From an uncultured Alistipes sp. (lineage in GTDB: Bacteria > Bacteroidota > Bacteroidia > Bacteroidales > Rikenellaceae), in NCBI GenBank assembly GCA_944322005.1, contig CALUNL010000005.1:1-64000 (forward strand): a stretch of 64,000 nucleotides of DNA, given 5' to 3'. A program made the translations under genes and the position numbers. The notes under the pieces were generated by a model. It was not told where the DNA came from, did not search any database, and saw nothing but the letters and a program-made list of their open reading frames with translations. The first letter of the stretch is position 1; the number at the start of each line of letters is the position of its first letter. Of this stretch, positions 50,348-59,283 are shown piece by piece.

Positions 50348-50686
50348 ATGTACAGGCTGAGGAGATACGGGACACTTATCGTGGCGATGATGCTGGCGGT
50401 GCTGTCGTGGGCCTATGCGGGCAAGGCGCTGCACACCCACGACGACTCCTACTACGGTATCTCCATGAGTGACGATGGGGAGGGCCGTACCGACAGGTCG
50501 AATCTCTCCGACATCTGTCCTATATGCCATTTCCACTTCCAGCTCTGTACCGCTCCTCAATCGGCAACCGTGCTCTTCTGCTGCACCGTCCTGGTGGCGA
50601 CGGTCGCCGAATCCGTATTCGGGTGCGTGTCGGCGCCGGCGGTCGATTCAGACCCGAGGGGCCCTCCGTTCCATGCAGCGGCCTGA
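50348..50686 (+). CDS. small Cys/His-rich membrane-associated protein upstream of a TonB receptor
   Basis: A 112-residue protein with an N-terminal hydrophobic signal (TLIVAMMLAVLSWAYAGKAL), then HTHDD and a metal-binding-like cluster CPICHFHFQLC, and a second hydrophobic stretch (ATVLFCCTVLVATVAESVFG). The spacing of Cys and His suggests binding of a transition metal. It lies 163 bp upstream of the TonB receptor with the DCQNC signature and may act with it in metal or metallo-compound uptake; this is inferred from context. Confidence 0.65.
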   Translation: MYRLRRYGTLIVAMMLAVLSWAYAGKALHTHDDSYYGISMSDDGEGRTDRSNLSDICPICHFHFQLCTAPQSATVLFCCTVLVATVAESVFGCVSAPAVDSDPRGPPFHAAA

Positions 50687-50849
50687 CGGCCTCCGCGCTT
50701 CGGCGCGGCAGAAATCCGCAATGACGTGAATGCACTCTTCGCTACGTGCGCACGGCAGGCGATGCCTGTGCGTCGTGTCGGCGTATGATGCCCGACATTC
50801 ATGGCGGATTTCTCCGTAACGGAATCATACACCCCAACTTTTATCTTTT

Positions 50850-53156
50850 ATGAGGAAATATATTGCCCGTGTGCTCGCCCTGTCCGCGGCGGCACTGTGC
50901 GGCATGAACGGAGCCATAGCCGACAACGGCCAGGATGCCAACATCTACGGACATGTTGTGGACAAGAGGACGGGAGAGCATCTCCCATATATAACAGTAA
51001 CCATTGCCGGAACCTCCATCGGCACGATGACCGACTCTTCGGGCCACTATTTCATGCATGACGTACCGGTGGGAAAATGTACGATAGAGGCCTCGTCGGT
51101 AGGTTACGTCACAGTATCGAAGCAGATTACCACGAGCGCCAACATCAGTACGGAGGTCAATTTCGAGATCGAGGAGGCGCAGGTCTCGGTCGATGCGGTC
51201 GTCGTATCGGCCAACCGCAACGAGACAAAGCGCCGCGAGGCGCCGTCGCTGGTGAACATCATCGATGCGGGCATATTCAAGGCGGCCAATGCCGTGTGCG
51301 TGGCCGACGGACTGTCGTTCCAGCCCGGTGTGCGCGTCGAGGACGACTGCCAGAACTGCGGCTTCATGCAGGTGCGCATAAACGGCCTCGACGGCCACTA
51401 TTCGCAGATACTCATCGACTCGCGCCCGATATTCTCGACGCTTGCCGGCGTTTACGGCCTCGAGCAGATTCCGGCCAACATGGTCGAGCGCATCGAGGTG
51501 GTGCGCGGCGGAGGTTCGGCACTCTCCGGGGCATCGGCCATAGGCGGTACGGTGAACATCATCACACGCGAGCCGGTGCGCAACACGGCCGAGGTCGGGC
51601 ATACGCTCACCTCCATCGGGTGCGGAGGCACTTTCGACAACAACACCACGCTCAACGCCTCGCTTGTGAGCGGCAACGGCAAGGCGGGAATCTGCATCTA
51701 CGGTCAGAACCGCGTGCGCTCCGGCTATGACCACGACGGCGACGGCTTTACCGAGCTTCCGGAACTCTCGTCGCGCATGATAGGCATGCGTTCGTATCTG
51801 AAAGTTGGCAACTACAACAAGATTTCGCTGCAGTATTACGGTATAGGGGAGTACCGCCGCGGCGGCGACAATCTCGACCTCCCTCCTCATGAGGCGATGA
51901 TTGCCGAGCAGACCGACCACAACATCCACGGCGGTGGATTGAGCTTCGACGGCTCGACGGCCGACCGCGAGCACCGGTACAGCGTCTATGTGTCGTTGCA
52001 GAACATCGACCGCAAGAGCTACTACGGCAGCAAGATGGACGAGAAGGCTTACGGTGCGACCCACGGACTTACGGCCGTGACGGGCGCGCAGTACACGTAC
52101 GACTGCCCGAAGATGTTCTTCATGCCTGCCGAGCTTTCGGTGGGAGTGGAGTACAACTACGACGGACTGCACGACCGTTCGTTCGGTTACGGTACCGTGA
52201 CGGACCAGACCGTGCATATCGTCAGCGCATATCTGCAGAACGAGTGGAAGAACGAGCGCTGGGGCATTCTCATCGGGGGACGTCTTGACAAGCACAACCT
52301 CATAAGCCACCCGATATTCAGCCCTCGCGTGAACCTGCGTTACAATCCTGTGAAGGATATCAACCTCCGTGCAACGTATTCGGCCGGTTTCCGTGCACCG
52401 CAGGCATTCGACGAGGACCTCCACATCTCCATCGTCGGCGGCGAACGTGTGCGCATAGCCCTGGCCGACGGTCTGCGTCAGGAGCGTTCGCACAGCTTCA
52501 GCATCTCGTCCGACATGTATCACAGGTTCGGGAACGTGCAGACAAATCTCCTTGTAGAGGGTTTCTACACGCTGCTCGACGGCACCTTCTCCCTGCGAGA
52601 CGTGGGACTTGATGCAGACGGTACGGTGGTCAAGGAACGCTACAACGGTTCGAATGCACATGTCATGGGCTTCAATATCGAGGCCAGGGCTGCTTTCACG
52701 CCGTGGATCGATGCGCAGATGGGAGTCACCGTGCAGCGCAGCCGCTACAAGGAGGCCGAACAGTGGAGTGAGGACGAGACAGTACCGCCTGAGCGCCGCA
52801 TGTTCCGCACGCCGGATGTCTACGGATACTTCACGGCGACCACGACGCCGCTCGAGCGTTTCGACATCTCGCTGACGGGAACCTATACCGGACCGATGCT
52901 CGTGCAGCACATGGCCGGTTCGGGCACCGCGAAGGATGTCGCCGTCAGGACATACGGATTCTTCGACATGGGAATGAAGGTTGCTTACGGAATCAGGATA
53001 TACAGGTCCGTTGTACTGGAGTTGAGTGCCGGCGTGCGCAATATCTTCAACGCCTACCAGCGCGATTTCGATACCGGTCCTGACCGCGACTCCGGATATG
53101 TCTACGGCCCTTCGCTGCCGCGCAGCTGGTATGTCGGGGCGAAGTTCAGCTTCTGA
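50850..53156 (+). CDS. TonB-dependent receptor with N-terminal regulatory-like domain
   Basis: This 768-residue protein has a signal peptide (VLALSAAALCGMNGAIA), then a carboxypeptidase-regulatory-like domain (IYGHVVDKRTGEHLPYITVT). The plug has a Cys pair (DDCQNCGFMQVRINGLDGHY), followed by SRPIFSTLAGVYGLEQIPA and VVRGGGSALSGASAIGG, and then the barrel. The Cys pair marks a subfamily often found with metal-related genes. A small Cys/His-rich gene lies upstream. The 163 bp between them has a stable hairpin (GGCAGGC/GCCTG) but no recognised riboswitch. Confidence 0.93.
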   Translation: MRKYIARVLALSAAALCGMNGAIADNGQDANIYGHVVDKRTGEHLPYITVTIAGTSIGTMTDSSGHYFMHDVPVGKCTIEASSVGYVTVSKQITTSANISTEVNFEIEEAQVSVDAVVVSANRNETKRREAPSLVNIIDAGIFKAANAVCVADGLSFQPGVRVEDDCQNCGFMQVRINGLDGHYSQILIDSRPIFSTLAGVYGLEQIPANMVERIEVVRGGGSALSGASAIGGTVNIITREPVRNTAEVGHTLTSIGCGGTFDNNTTLNASLVSGNGKAGICIYGQNRVRSGYDHDGDGFTELPELSSRMIGMRSYLKVGNYNKISLQYYGIGEYRRGGDNLDLPPHEAMIAEQTDHNIHGGGLSFDGSTADREHRYSVYVSLQNIDRKSYYGSKMDEKAYGATHGLTAVTGAQYTYDCPKMFFMPAELSVGVEYNYDGLHDRSFGYGTVTDQTVHIVSAYLQNEWKNERWGILIGGRLDKHNLISHPIFSPRVNLRYNPVKDINLRATYSAGFRAPQAFDEDLHISIVGGERVRIALADGLRQERSHSFSISSDMYHRFGNVQTNLLVEGFYTLLDGTFSLRDVGLDADGTVVKERYNGSNAHVMGFNIEARAAFTPWIDAQMGVTVQRSRYKEAEQWSEDETVPPERRMFRTPDVYGYFTATTTPLERFDISLTGTYTGPMLVQHMAGSGTAKDVAVRTYGFFDMGMKVAYGIRIYRSVVLELSAGVRNIFNAYQRDFDTGPDRDSGYVYGPSLPRSWYVGAKFSF

Positions 53157-53176
53157 TGGCCGGCGGTGACGACGAA

Positions 53177-53211
53177 AACGGTGAACGGAAGATTCCGCTC
53201 ACCGTTTTTTT
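53177..53211 (+). terminator. terminator after the TonB receptor gene
   Basis: AACGGTGA (53177-53184) and TCACCGTT (53199-53206), with an inner short stem and a T run. It separates the receptor gene from the convergent acyltransferase gene. Confidence 0.88.
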
Positions 53212-53238
53212 GCTGTCTCAAGTCTTCGCGGCAGCCGG

Positions 53239-54381
53239 TTACGCCTCATTCAGGGCGTTGCGGCTGTCGACAGGGTTGGCGTATATGCCGAGGAATATGC
53301 GGCGCGCCGTTTCGTCGCCTCCGAACATGTGTTCTGCCTGGCCGAGATGGCTGGCGAACATCTTCTCCTGCTCCTTCGTGTAGCGGTCGGCATAGCGGCG
53401 TTCGCCATGCAGTATGTCATGAGCGATGTAGTTGGTGGCGTGCAGGTGGTATGCGCCGATGATGCGGCGGTCGATGAGTGTCGTGAGCGCCTTGTAGGCG
53501 TCGGCCTTCGGAAGTGCCGCAATCTCGTCTATCTCATCGTCGCCGACAGTACGGCATATGTTGAGCTGCACGTCTCCCTTCGGCGAGCATATGCCTGTGA
53601 GTATGCTCTTGAAGTCCTCGTCGGGAGCCTTGTGATATGCATCTCCGTTCTGGCGGTGCAGCAGTTCGAGGGCCTTCATTATGTCGCACGGCTCGTACTC
53701 GTAGGAGATGGCAACCGGAACTATTCCGAGCGACTTGAAGTCCGAGGCGAAGTCGCCGCTGCCGCTCAGTCCGAACAGTTTAAGCACTCCCTGGTCGGTG
53801 GCGTCGACACCATCCTTCGTACGTCCGTTGCGCTGCGCTATCCAAAGAGAGTTGCCGCTTTCGAGCCTCATGCGCAGGTATTCCGAGAGGTGCTTCGAGT
53901 TCTCAAGAAACTCGCGCGGCGAGATGTCGTCCTTGCGGATAATCTTGAGCATCTTGTTAGAGCGGCATATGTCGGCCACCATCTGCGGACGCAGGAGGTT
54001 GTCGCCGTAGGTTATGTCGGTGGTGGAGTGCCCGCTTTCGTGGAGCACGGCCTGCAGCAGGAACGCATCGAGGACAATGTCGCGGTGGTTGGATATGAAA
54101 ACCTTGCTGCGCGACCCGTCTATCAGCTCCGTTCCGGAGTGTCCGAAATGGTTTATTGTCAGGCCGATGATGCGTTTTATGGCCGGATACATTATGTTCA
54201 GCTGCACCTGTGCCGTGGTGTGGCAGGCACGGACCTTGTTTCGGGCGGTCTCGATGTCGTCGCCCGGGAAGACGAACCCGGCGACGTTCATGAACAGTGG
54301 GTCGTCGGCAACGCGTGCCATCGCCTCCGGAATCTCCTCATCGAAATAGGCCCTGATATCGTCGTATTTTGTACTCTCCAT
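53239..54381 (-). CDS. PlsC-like 1-acyl-glycerol-3-phosphate acyltransferase family protein
   Basis: A 380-residue protein. The acyltransferase motif NHRDIVLDAF occurs near 98-107, with downstream SLWIAQRNGRTKDGVDATDQ and GIVPVAISYEYEP as the usual blocks II-III. It probably transfers acyl chains to a glycerolipid or an exported lipid. The start was moved to the ATG at 54381 because upstream codons lie close to the promoter, a TATATTTG at 54419-54426. The C-terminus is long and specific to Bacteroidetes forms. Confidence 0.82.
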   Translation of the reverse strand: MESTKYDDIRAYFDEEIPEAMARVADDPLFMNVAGFVFPGDDIETARNKVRACHTTAQVQLNIMYPAIKRIIGLTINHFGHSGTELIDGSRSKVFISNHRDIVLDAFLLQAVLHESGHSTTDITYGDNLLRPQMVADICRSNKMLKIIRKDDISPREFLENSKHLSEYLRMRLESGNSLWIAQRNGRTKDGVDATDQGVLKLFGLSGSGDFASDFKSLGIVPVAISYEYEPCDIMKALELLHRQNGDAYHKAPDEDFKSILTGICSPKGDVQLNICRTVGDDEIDEIAALPKADAYKALTTLIDRRIIGAYHLHATNYIAHDILHGERRYADRYTKEQEKMFASHLGQAEHMFGGDETARRIFLGIYANPVDSRNALNEA

Positions 54382-54418
54382 TTTATGAATTGCCGGCAAT
54401 CGTACCGGCTAACAGCTA

Positions 54419-54426
54419 CAAATATA
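54419..54426 (-). promoter_or_regulatory. -7 element (TATATTTG) for the acyltransferase gene
   Basis: On the minus strand TATATTTG matches TAnnTTTG, 38 bp before the ATG. Confidence 0.65.
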
Positions 54427-54575
54427 CTAAATTTCGGCTAAAAACGACACTTGCGGCAAGAATATGCCTCTTGTTTCTCTTCGATGTGGACCATGCCGGT
54501 CCGTATTGGCCTTCTGAAAAATGGACGATGTATGCATTTTGTGGATGTTAAATGAAAAAAATCTGCAAATTTCAG

Positions 54576-54583
54576 TATATTTG
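54576..54583 (+). promoter_or_regulatory. -7 element (TATATTTG) for the aldolase gene
   Basis: An exact TAnnTTTG match, 59 bp before the chosen start at 54643. Confidence 0.65.
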
Positions 54584-54642
54584 TCAGTGAGATCTCAATG
54601 GTCTGCATTACCTGTTCTTACCTTAATAAATTAAGCCATAAT

Positions 54643-55467
54643 ATGAACGTAAAGGAACTTCTTGCAACATGCCGCAGTGAGCATCGCGCGGTCCTTGCCA
54701 CAAATTTCTACAATCTCGAGACGCTGACGGCGGTGATGAAGGCCGCTGCGGAGACCGACTCTCCGGCCCTTCTCCAGCTTACGCGCAGTTCGATAGAGTA
54801 TATGGGCCTGCGTCAGGCCGTGTCGATGGCCCGTCAGGCCATATCCGACTACGGTGTCCGCGGATGGATACACCTCGACCACGGCGGCTCGGTTGAACTT
54901 GTGGAGCGTTGTCTTGATGCAGGTTTCGACTCCGTGATGATTGACGCGAGCGAGAGACCGTTCGAGGAGAATGTGGAGACCACGCGTCGCGTGGTGGAGA
55001 TGGCCCGTCCGTACGGCGTGAATGTAGAGGCGGAGCTCGGATATGTCGCCAAGCTCGGCCAGCAGCAGGGTGGAGGATTTACGACTGCCGACGAGGCTGC
55101 ACGCTTCGTAAGCGAGACCGGTGTCGACGCCCTTGCGGTCGCCATTGGCTCGTCGCACGGATTCTACAAGGAGGCTCCGCATCTCGATATTGACCGTCTG
55201 CGCGAGATAAGTGCCGCAACGCCGATTCCGCTCGTGCTGCACGGCTCGTCGGGCATACCTCACGACATGGTGCGCGAGGCCATTGCCAACGGCATTGCCA
55301 AGGTGAACCTTGCAACGGAGATAAAGGACGGATTCATGCGTGCCCTGAAATCCGTGCTGCTCGGCAGCGACGAGATAGACCTGCGCAAGGTCTTCCCGAA
55401 GGCTGTGGAGCCGGTGAAGGAGATGCTGTGCGAGAAGTACCGCATGGTGGGCAGCGCAGGTAAGTAG
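54643..55467 (+). CDS. class II ketose-bisphosphate aldolase
   Basis: A 274-residue zinc enzyme. Zinc and catalytic residues are visible in WIHLDHGGSVE, NVEAELGYVAK, AVAIGSSHGFYK and VLHGSSGIPHD. It cleaves fructose-1,6- or tagatose-1,6-bisphosphate to glyceraldehyde-3-phosphate and dihydroxyacetone phosphate. The sequence gives no firm clue which of the two it prefers. The start at 54643 (MNVKELLATC) fits the family. Confidence 0.9.
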   Translation: MNVKELLATCRSEHRAVLATNFYNLETLTAVMKAAAETDSPALLQLTRSSIEYMGLRQAVSMARQAISDYGVRGWIHLDHGGSVELVERCLDAGFDSVMIDASERPFEENVETTRRVVEMARPYGVNVEAELGYVAKLGQQQGGGFTTADEAARFVSETGVDALAVAIGSSHGFYKEAPHLDIDRLREISAATPIPLVLHGSSGIPHDMVREAIANGIAKVNLATEIKDGFMRALKSVLLGSDEIDLRKVFPKAVEPVKEMLCEKYRMVGSAGK

Positions 55468-55488
55468 CCCTTGCGGCCTTTCGATATG

Positions 55489-55527
55489 AAAAAATCGGTG
55501 GCAGAATCCTCTGCCACCGATTTTTTT
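55489..55527. terminator. bidirectional terminator between convergent genes
   Basis: TCGGTGGCAGA/TCTGCCACCGA, an 11-bp perfect stem flanked by A and T tracts, serves the aldolase (plus) and permease (minus) genes. Confidence 0.93.
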
Positions 55528-55539
55528 GGCCCGTATGTA

Positions 55540-56793
55540 TCAGTCCCTGCTGCGTTTCAGCAACACATGCTCCAGCAGCAGTATCACGATTATGCCCATC
55601 ACGAATCCGTTGCCTACGATCGGGCGGAGCAGTGACGGTATGGCGTTTATTGCCTCCTGCGGGGCGAACGAGAGAATGATGTTGAACATTATAGGTATTC
55701 CGATTATCATTCCGTCCTTGAATGTCGGCACGGCCTTCGTGGCCTGCATCATGTTCAGTCCGGCCGATATCTGCGTGGCCATGAGGTACAGCAGGACGGT
55801 TCCCATCACCGGCTGCGGTATTGTCAGCAGCACCGAGACCGCATCCGGGATGAATGCCAGCACGACCATTGCCGCGGCAGCGGGGATTATCGTGTAGCGC
55901 GATGCGCACGAGGTCGAGGCCACAACGCCCGGCGAGAGCGAATAGTCCACCGGTCCGAGTACGCCGAGTGCGCCGGACACGATGTTCATGACGCCGGCGA
56001 CACCCATTCCCCTCCTGTTGCGTCGCGGCATGTCCGATGCCGATACCATCTCACCGAGCGACTGCATGGAGCCGACCTGGTTGATGAGCAGGGCAATGTA
56101 GCAGAAGACGAATGCAATCATCACCCCCGGATCGAACACCACGGGCGAGTTGATCAGCTGCGGTTCGACGGTGTCGGTGGCGAACTGCGAAGGGAATCCT
56201 GTGATGCAGTAGTAGAATACCGAACCGAGAATCATGGCCCATATCACTACGGTTGTCTTCCATATCCCCCGCAGGAGGTTGTTGGCCACGGCCATGACAA
56301 GCACGCATGCGATGGAGAATATGAAGGCGAGTAGCTGGTGGTCGTTGTCGGAGAATATTAGCCCGACAATCGGGTTGGCGGTGGTGAATGATATTAGCAG
56401 CAGGATGGATACCACGATGCGCGGGGTGAAGAGCCGCTGCATCTTCGACATGGCGCCGCTTGCGGCTATGGCTGCGACGATTGCTCCGCCGACCATCATC
56501 GACGGATATATCGTCGATGAGTCGTGTCCCTGTGCGGATGCCGTTATGACTCCCATGAGCAGAACGGCGGCCGGCCCGGCAACCAGCGGCATGCGGTGTC
56601 CCCACAGTGCCTGCACGATCATGGTTATGCCCATTACAGCCAGAAGTTTCTGGGTGTAGAACACCGTCTCTCCGGGCGGAGCTATGAATGTGCTGGTTAT
56701 GACTATCGGGATGCATATCATAAGCCATTGCAGGCCGTAAAGCATCGTGGCTCCGGCCGAAGGCCTGTCGTTGAGTCCGTATTTCAGTTTCAT
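55540..56793 (-). CDS. NCS2 family xanthine/uracil permease
   Basis: A 417-residue membrane protein with about 12-14 segments. It has the NCS2 pattern, including AGPAAVLLMGVITASAQG and FAPQEAINAIPSLLRPIVG. It imports a purine or pyrimidine base by proton symport; the substrate cannot be deduced. The gene starts 4 bp after a short frame that may be its leader. Confidence 0.9.
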   Translation of the reverse strand: MKLKYGLNDRPSAGATMLYGLQWLMICIPIVITSTFIAPPGETVFYTQKLLAVMGITMIVQALWGHRMPLVAGPAAVLLMGVITASAQGHDSSTIYPSMMVGGAIVAAIAASGAMSKMQRLFTPRIVVSILLLISFTTANPIVGLIFSDNDHQLLAFIFSIACVLVMAVANNLLRGIWKTTVVIWAMILGSVFYYCITGFPSQFATDTVEPQLINSPVVFDPGVMIAFVFCYIALLINQVGSMQSLGEMVSASDMPRRNRRGMGVAGVMNIVSGALGVLGPVDYSLSPGVVASTSCASRYTIIPAAAAMVVLAFIPDAVSVLLTIPQPVMGTVLLYLMATQISAGLNMMQATKAVPTFKDGMIIGIPIMFNIILSFAPQEAINAIPSLLRPIVGNGFVMGIIVILLLEHVLLKRSRD

Positions 56794-56797
56794 GTCT

Positions 56798-56992
56798 CTA
56801 TTTGTGTTGCAGGAAATATCTTTGCGCCTTTACGAGGTTGCGCATATGCGGCACCATCGTCTTCGTCCCGTTGAGTGCCGTTATGCAGAGGAAGTTCGCC
56901 TTGGTCGGGGGCTCCTTGTGCCTGATTTGCGTACGAGCATCCATCCGCACGGCGGCGATTATGGCGAAATCGCTTCCGTACATAGGTGCCAT
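56798..56992 (-). CDS. possible small protein upstream of the permease
   Basis: A 64-residue frame (starts MAPMYGSDFAIIAAVRMDAR) whose TAG stop ends 4 bp before the permease ATG. It resembles no family I know and could be a leader or a real short gene. The lack of a clear promoter or signal makes it doubtful. The remaining gap to the GDPD gene at 57122 has no other feature. Confidence 0.35.
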   Translation of the reverse strand: MAPMYGSDFAIIAAVRMDARTQIRHKEPPTKANFLCITALNGTKTMVPHMRNLVKAQRYFLQHK

Positions 56993-57121
56993 TGCAACCC
57001 TGAAGGCAGCGGGGGAGTGCTCCTGCGCCGCTCACAAACCACCCGGGACAGCCGTCTGTATTCCCTATCCTGTATGCTCCCATCCACCGGGCCTTGTCGG
57101 CACGTATACCGTAGGTTGCCG

Positions 57122-57907
57122 TTATTTGCACATCTCTGCGATGAGCTTCTTTGCAAGCACCGGGTTGTCGGTGGTGATGTAGTCTACGCCCTGTTCGATC
57201 ACCCAGCGCAAATCCTCCTCCTCGTTTACGGTCCATACGTTCACCGTAAGGCCTAGCTTCTGTGCCTGCTTGATCCATTTCGGGTGCTTCTTGAGCACGG
57301 AGAACTTGTAGTCGATTCCGGTGAGGCCCATGCCCTTGACATACTCCGGCGTGTAGTCTCCGTTGAGGTATGCGATTTTCGTCCCCTCCGGTGCAAGCCG
57401 CTTGATCTCCATGCATACGAACGGGCGGAACGCGATGTACTCCACATGCTCCTGCAGACCGTATTCGGCCACCTTCTTCACGACGGCCTCGACGATTTCG
57501 GTCTCACGGGCCGGTGTGGCGTGTTTCTTTATCTCGATGATGAGTTTGGTCGCCGGGTCCTTCTTCGCCGTTGCGAGATACTGGTCGAGGGTAGGCATCG
57601 TCTCGCCGTTCTCGAGCTTTATGGCGCGGATGGTCTCGGCCGTCTCACGCTGTACGTGCACCGCGCCCTCCTCTCCGCGCTTCGGGTGCCAGTCTCCGTG
57701 CACTACCAGAACTTCCCCGTCCTTCGATAGGTTTACGTCACACTCTGAGCCGAAGACACCGAGTTTTTGAGCCTTTTCCAGTGCGGCTATCGAGTTGCGG
57801 GCCGAACCATCCGTGGCGTGGAATCCGCGATGGGCTATTACCTGTGGCTGTGCCGATACGGCAAGGCCAGCGAGCGTCATTATCGACATGATGATCAGTT
57901 TTTTCAT
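57122..57907 (-). CDS. glycerophosphodiester phosphodiesterase (periplasmic), second copy
   Basis: A 261-residue protein: signal peptide (MTLAGLAVSAQP) and GDPD motifs (IAHRGFHATDGSARNSIAAL, ECDVNLSKDGEVLVVHGDWH, IIEIKKHATP, IDYKFSVLKK). It is shorter than the gene at 45610 and about as diverged as two family members would be. It probably hydrolyses glycerophosphodiesters in the periplasm. It has a TATCTTTG promoter 38 bp upstream. Confidence 0.9.
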   Translation of the reverse strand: MKKLIIMSIMTLAGLAVSAQPQVIAHRGFHATDGSARNSIAALEKAQKLGVFGSECDVNLSKDGEVLVVHGDWHPKRGEEGAVHVQRETAETIRAIKLENGETMPTLDQYLATAKKDPATKLIIEIKKHATPARETEIVEAVVKKVAEYGLQEHVEYIAFRPFVCMEIKRLAPEGTKIAYLNGDYTPEYVKGMGLTGIDYKFSVLKKHPKWIKQAQKLGLTVNVWTVNEEEDLRWVIEQGVDYITTDNPVLAKKLIAEMCK

Positions 57908-57944
57908 GGTCTTTAGGTTTTAGTAATTTGGAGTTTCCGATAAA

Positions 57945-57952
57945 CAAAGATA
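57945..57952 (-). promoter_or_regulatory. -7 element (TATCTTTG) for the second GDPD gene
   Basis: An exact TAnnTTTG match on the minus strand, 38 bp upstream of the ATG. Confidence 0.7.
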
Positions 57953-58026
57953 GGAATAAATGACGAGATGCGGAAGAGGTGGCACTTTTTTTTGATGCGG
58001 CATGCCATGCGTTTCGTGAAAATGAC

Positions 58027-58034
58027 TACCTTTG
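58027..58034 (+). promoter_or_regulatory. -7 element (TACCTTTG) for the epimerase gene
   Basis: An exact match to TAnnTTTG, 22 bp before the chosen ATG at 58057, which rules out the longer upstream frame as the start. Confidence 0.72.
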
Positions 58035-58056
58035 TCTCTGCAAAACCAATTTTCAC

Positions 58057-58728
58057 ATGAAACGCAAAAACAGGATATCGGTATCGGTGATGTGTTCGGA
58101 TCTTATGAATCTCGAACGCGACATAAAGGCGCTCGAGAGAGCGGGTGTCGACTGGCTCCATGTCGACATAATGGATGCGCATCTGGTCCCGAACCTGACT
58201 TTCGGACCCGACATCGCCAATGCCATGCATCGCGTGACGGATATGCCTCTCGACATTCATCTCATGGTGGAGGATCCGGAACTGATGCTCTCGAAGCTCG
58301 ACATCCGTCCGGGTGACACCGTGTCGGTTCATGTGGAACTCGGACGCGACTTCGGCACGCTTGCCGCCGAGGTGCATTCCCGCGGAGCCTCGTTCGGCCT
58401 CGTGCTGAATCCGGAGACCGCTGTGGAGTCGCTGGCTCCTCATGTCGGAGTTTTCGACATGGTCACGGTGATGCTCGTTCGCCCGGGGTTCGCCGGGGCG
58501 AAGCTCATCGACGGCATTCTCGACAAGGTGGCCGTCGTCCGCCGCTGGCTCGATGCGAACGGATGCCGAGATGTACTCGTGAGCGTCGACGGCAGCGTAA
58601 GCTGCGAGCGTGCCGCGCTGATGGCCTCCATGGGAGCCGATGTTTTTGTCGGCGGTACGGCCGGAATATACCGTAAGGGGATGCGCATAGAGGATACCGT
58701 GCCCGCATTCAGGGCTGCAATATCATAA
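58057..58728 (+). CDS. ribulose-phosphate-3-epimerase family protein
   Basis: A 223-residue protein of the expected length. Family motifs: DWLHVDIMDAHLVPNLTFG, DIHLMVEDPE, VMLVRPGFAGAK and VSVDGSVSCE. It interconverts ribulose-5-phosphate and xylulose-5-phosphate, or a related sugar phosphate. The motifs at the end (MLVRPGFAG, VDGSVSC) deviate from the usual NPGFGGQ and VDGGV, so an epimerase of another sugar, like allulose-6-phosphate, is possible. Confidence 0.87.
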   Translation: MKRKNRISVSVMCSDLMNLERDIKALERAGVDWLHVDIMDAHLVPNLTFGPDIANAMHRVTDMPLDIHLMVEDPELMLSKLDIRPGDTVSVHVELGRDFGTLAAEVHSRGASFGLVLNPETAVESLAPHVGVFDMVTVMLVRPGFAGAKLIDGILDKVAVVRRWLDANGCRDVLVSVDGSVSCERAALMASMGADVFVGGTAGIYRKGMRIEDTVPAFRAAIS

Positions 58729-58738
58729 TGAAGGGGCC

Positions 58739-59230
58739 ATGGAGAGGATGCGGAAGGTTTTGGATTTCCTTGAGGAGAACGGTTTGGAGTTCACGTTTTA
58801 CGAACACCCCGAGGCGCCGACGATAGAGATTGCCCGCCGCTACTGGCACGACGACGGTTCGAAACACTGCAAGAACCTCTTTTTCCGCAACCACAAGGGC
58901 GACCGCCACTATCTCGTGGTCTTCGACTGCGAGAAGTCGCTCGCCATACACGATTTGGAGCACCGGCTGCATCAGGGGAAGCTCTCGTTCGCCTCGCCGC
59001 AGCGCATGGAACGCTATCTGGGCCTGCTGCCCGGCTCCGTATCGCCGTTCGGTCTTATAAACGACACGGAGAACCATGTCCATCTCTTCCTGGACGCCAA
59101 CCTGCGGAAATATGGCTCGCTCAGCTTCCATCCGAACGACAACCGTGCGACGGTGGTCATCCCGACGGCGGAGTTCGAGCGCTATCTCGGCATCGTGGGC
59201 AACACCTACGAGTATATCGAGCTTTATTGA
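58739..59230 (+). CDS. ProX/PrdX-type prolyl-tRNA deacylase (YbaK fold)
   Basis: A 163-residue protein with the YbaK-fold features HDDGSKHCKNLFFRNHKGD and RHYLVVFDCEKSLAIHD. Proteins of this type remove wrongly attached Ala from tRNA-Pro. It lies 10 bp after the epimerase gene and before the HD-domain gene (convergent). Confidence 0.87.
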   Translation: MERMRKVLDFLEENGLEFTFYEHPEAPTIEIARRYWHDDGSKHCKNLFFRNHKGDRHYLVVFDCEKSLAIHDLEHRLHQGKLSFASPQRMERYLGLLPGSVSPFGLINDTENHVHLFLDANLRKYGSLSFHPNDNRATVVIPTAEFERYLGIVGNTYEYIELY

Positions 59231-59247
59231 CGGGTGTTCAAGTACAA

Positions 59248-59283
59248 AACGTAACCCGCACCTTATTCGGCGCGGGTTACGTT
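59248..59283. terminator. bidirectional terminator between ProX-like and HD genes
   Basis: AACGTAACCCGC and GCGGGTTACGTT (59248-59259/59272-59283) form a 12-bp stem. It overlaps the 3' end of the minus-strand HD gene. Confidence 0.85.

Noticed and set aside
50687-50849. Cobalamin or other riboswitch before the second TonB receptor
   Set aside because: There is a stable hairpin, but no B12-box-like or other conserved riboswitch sequence that I can recognise.
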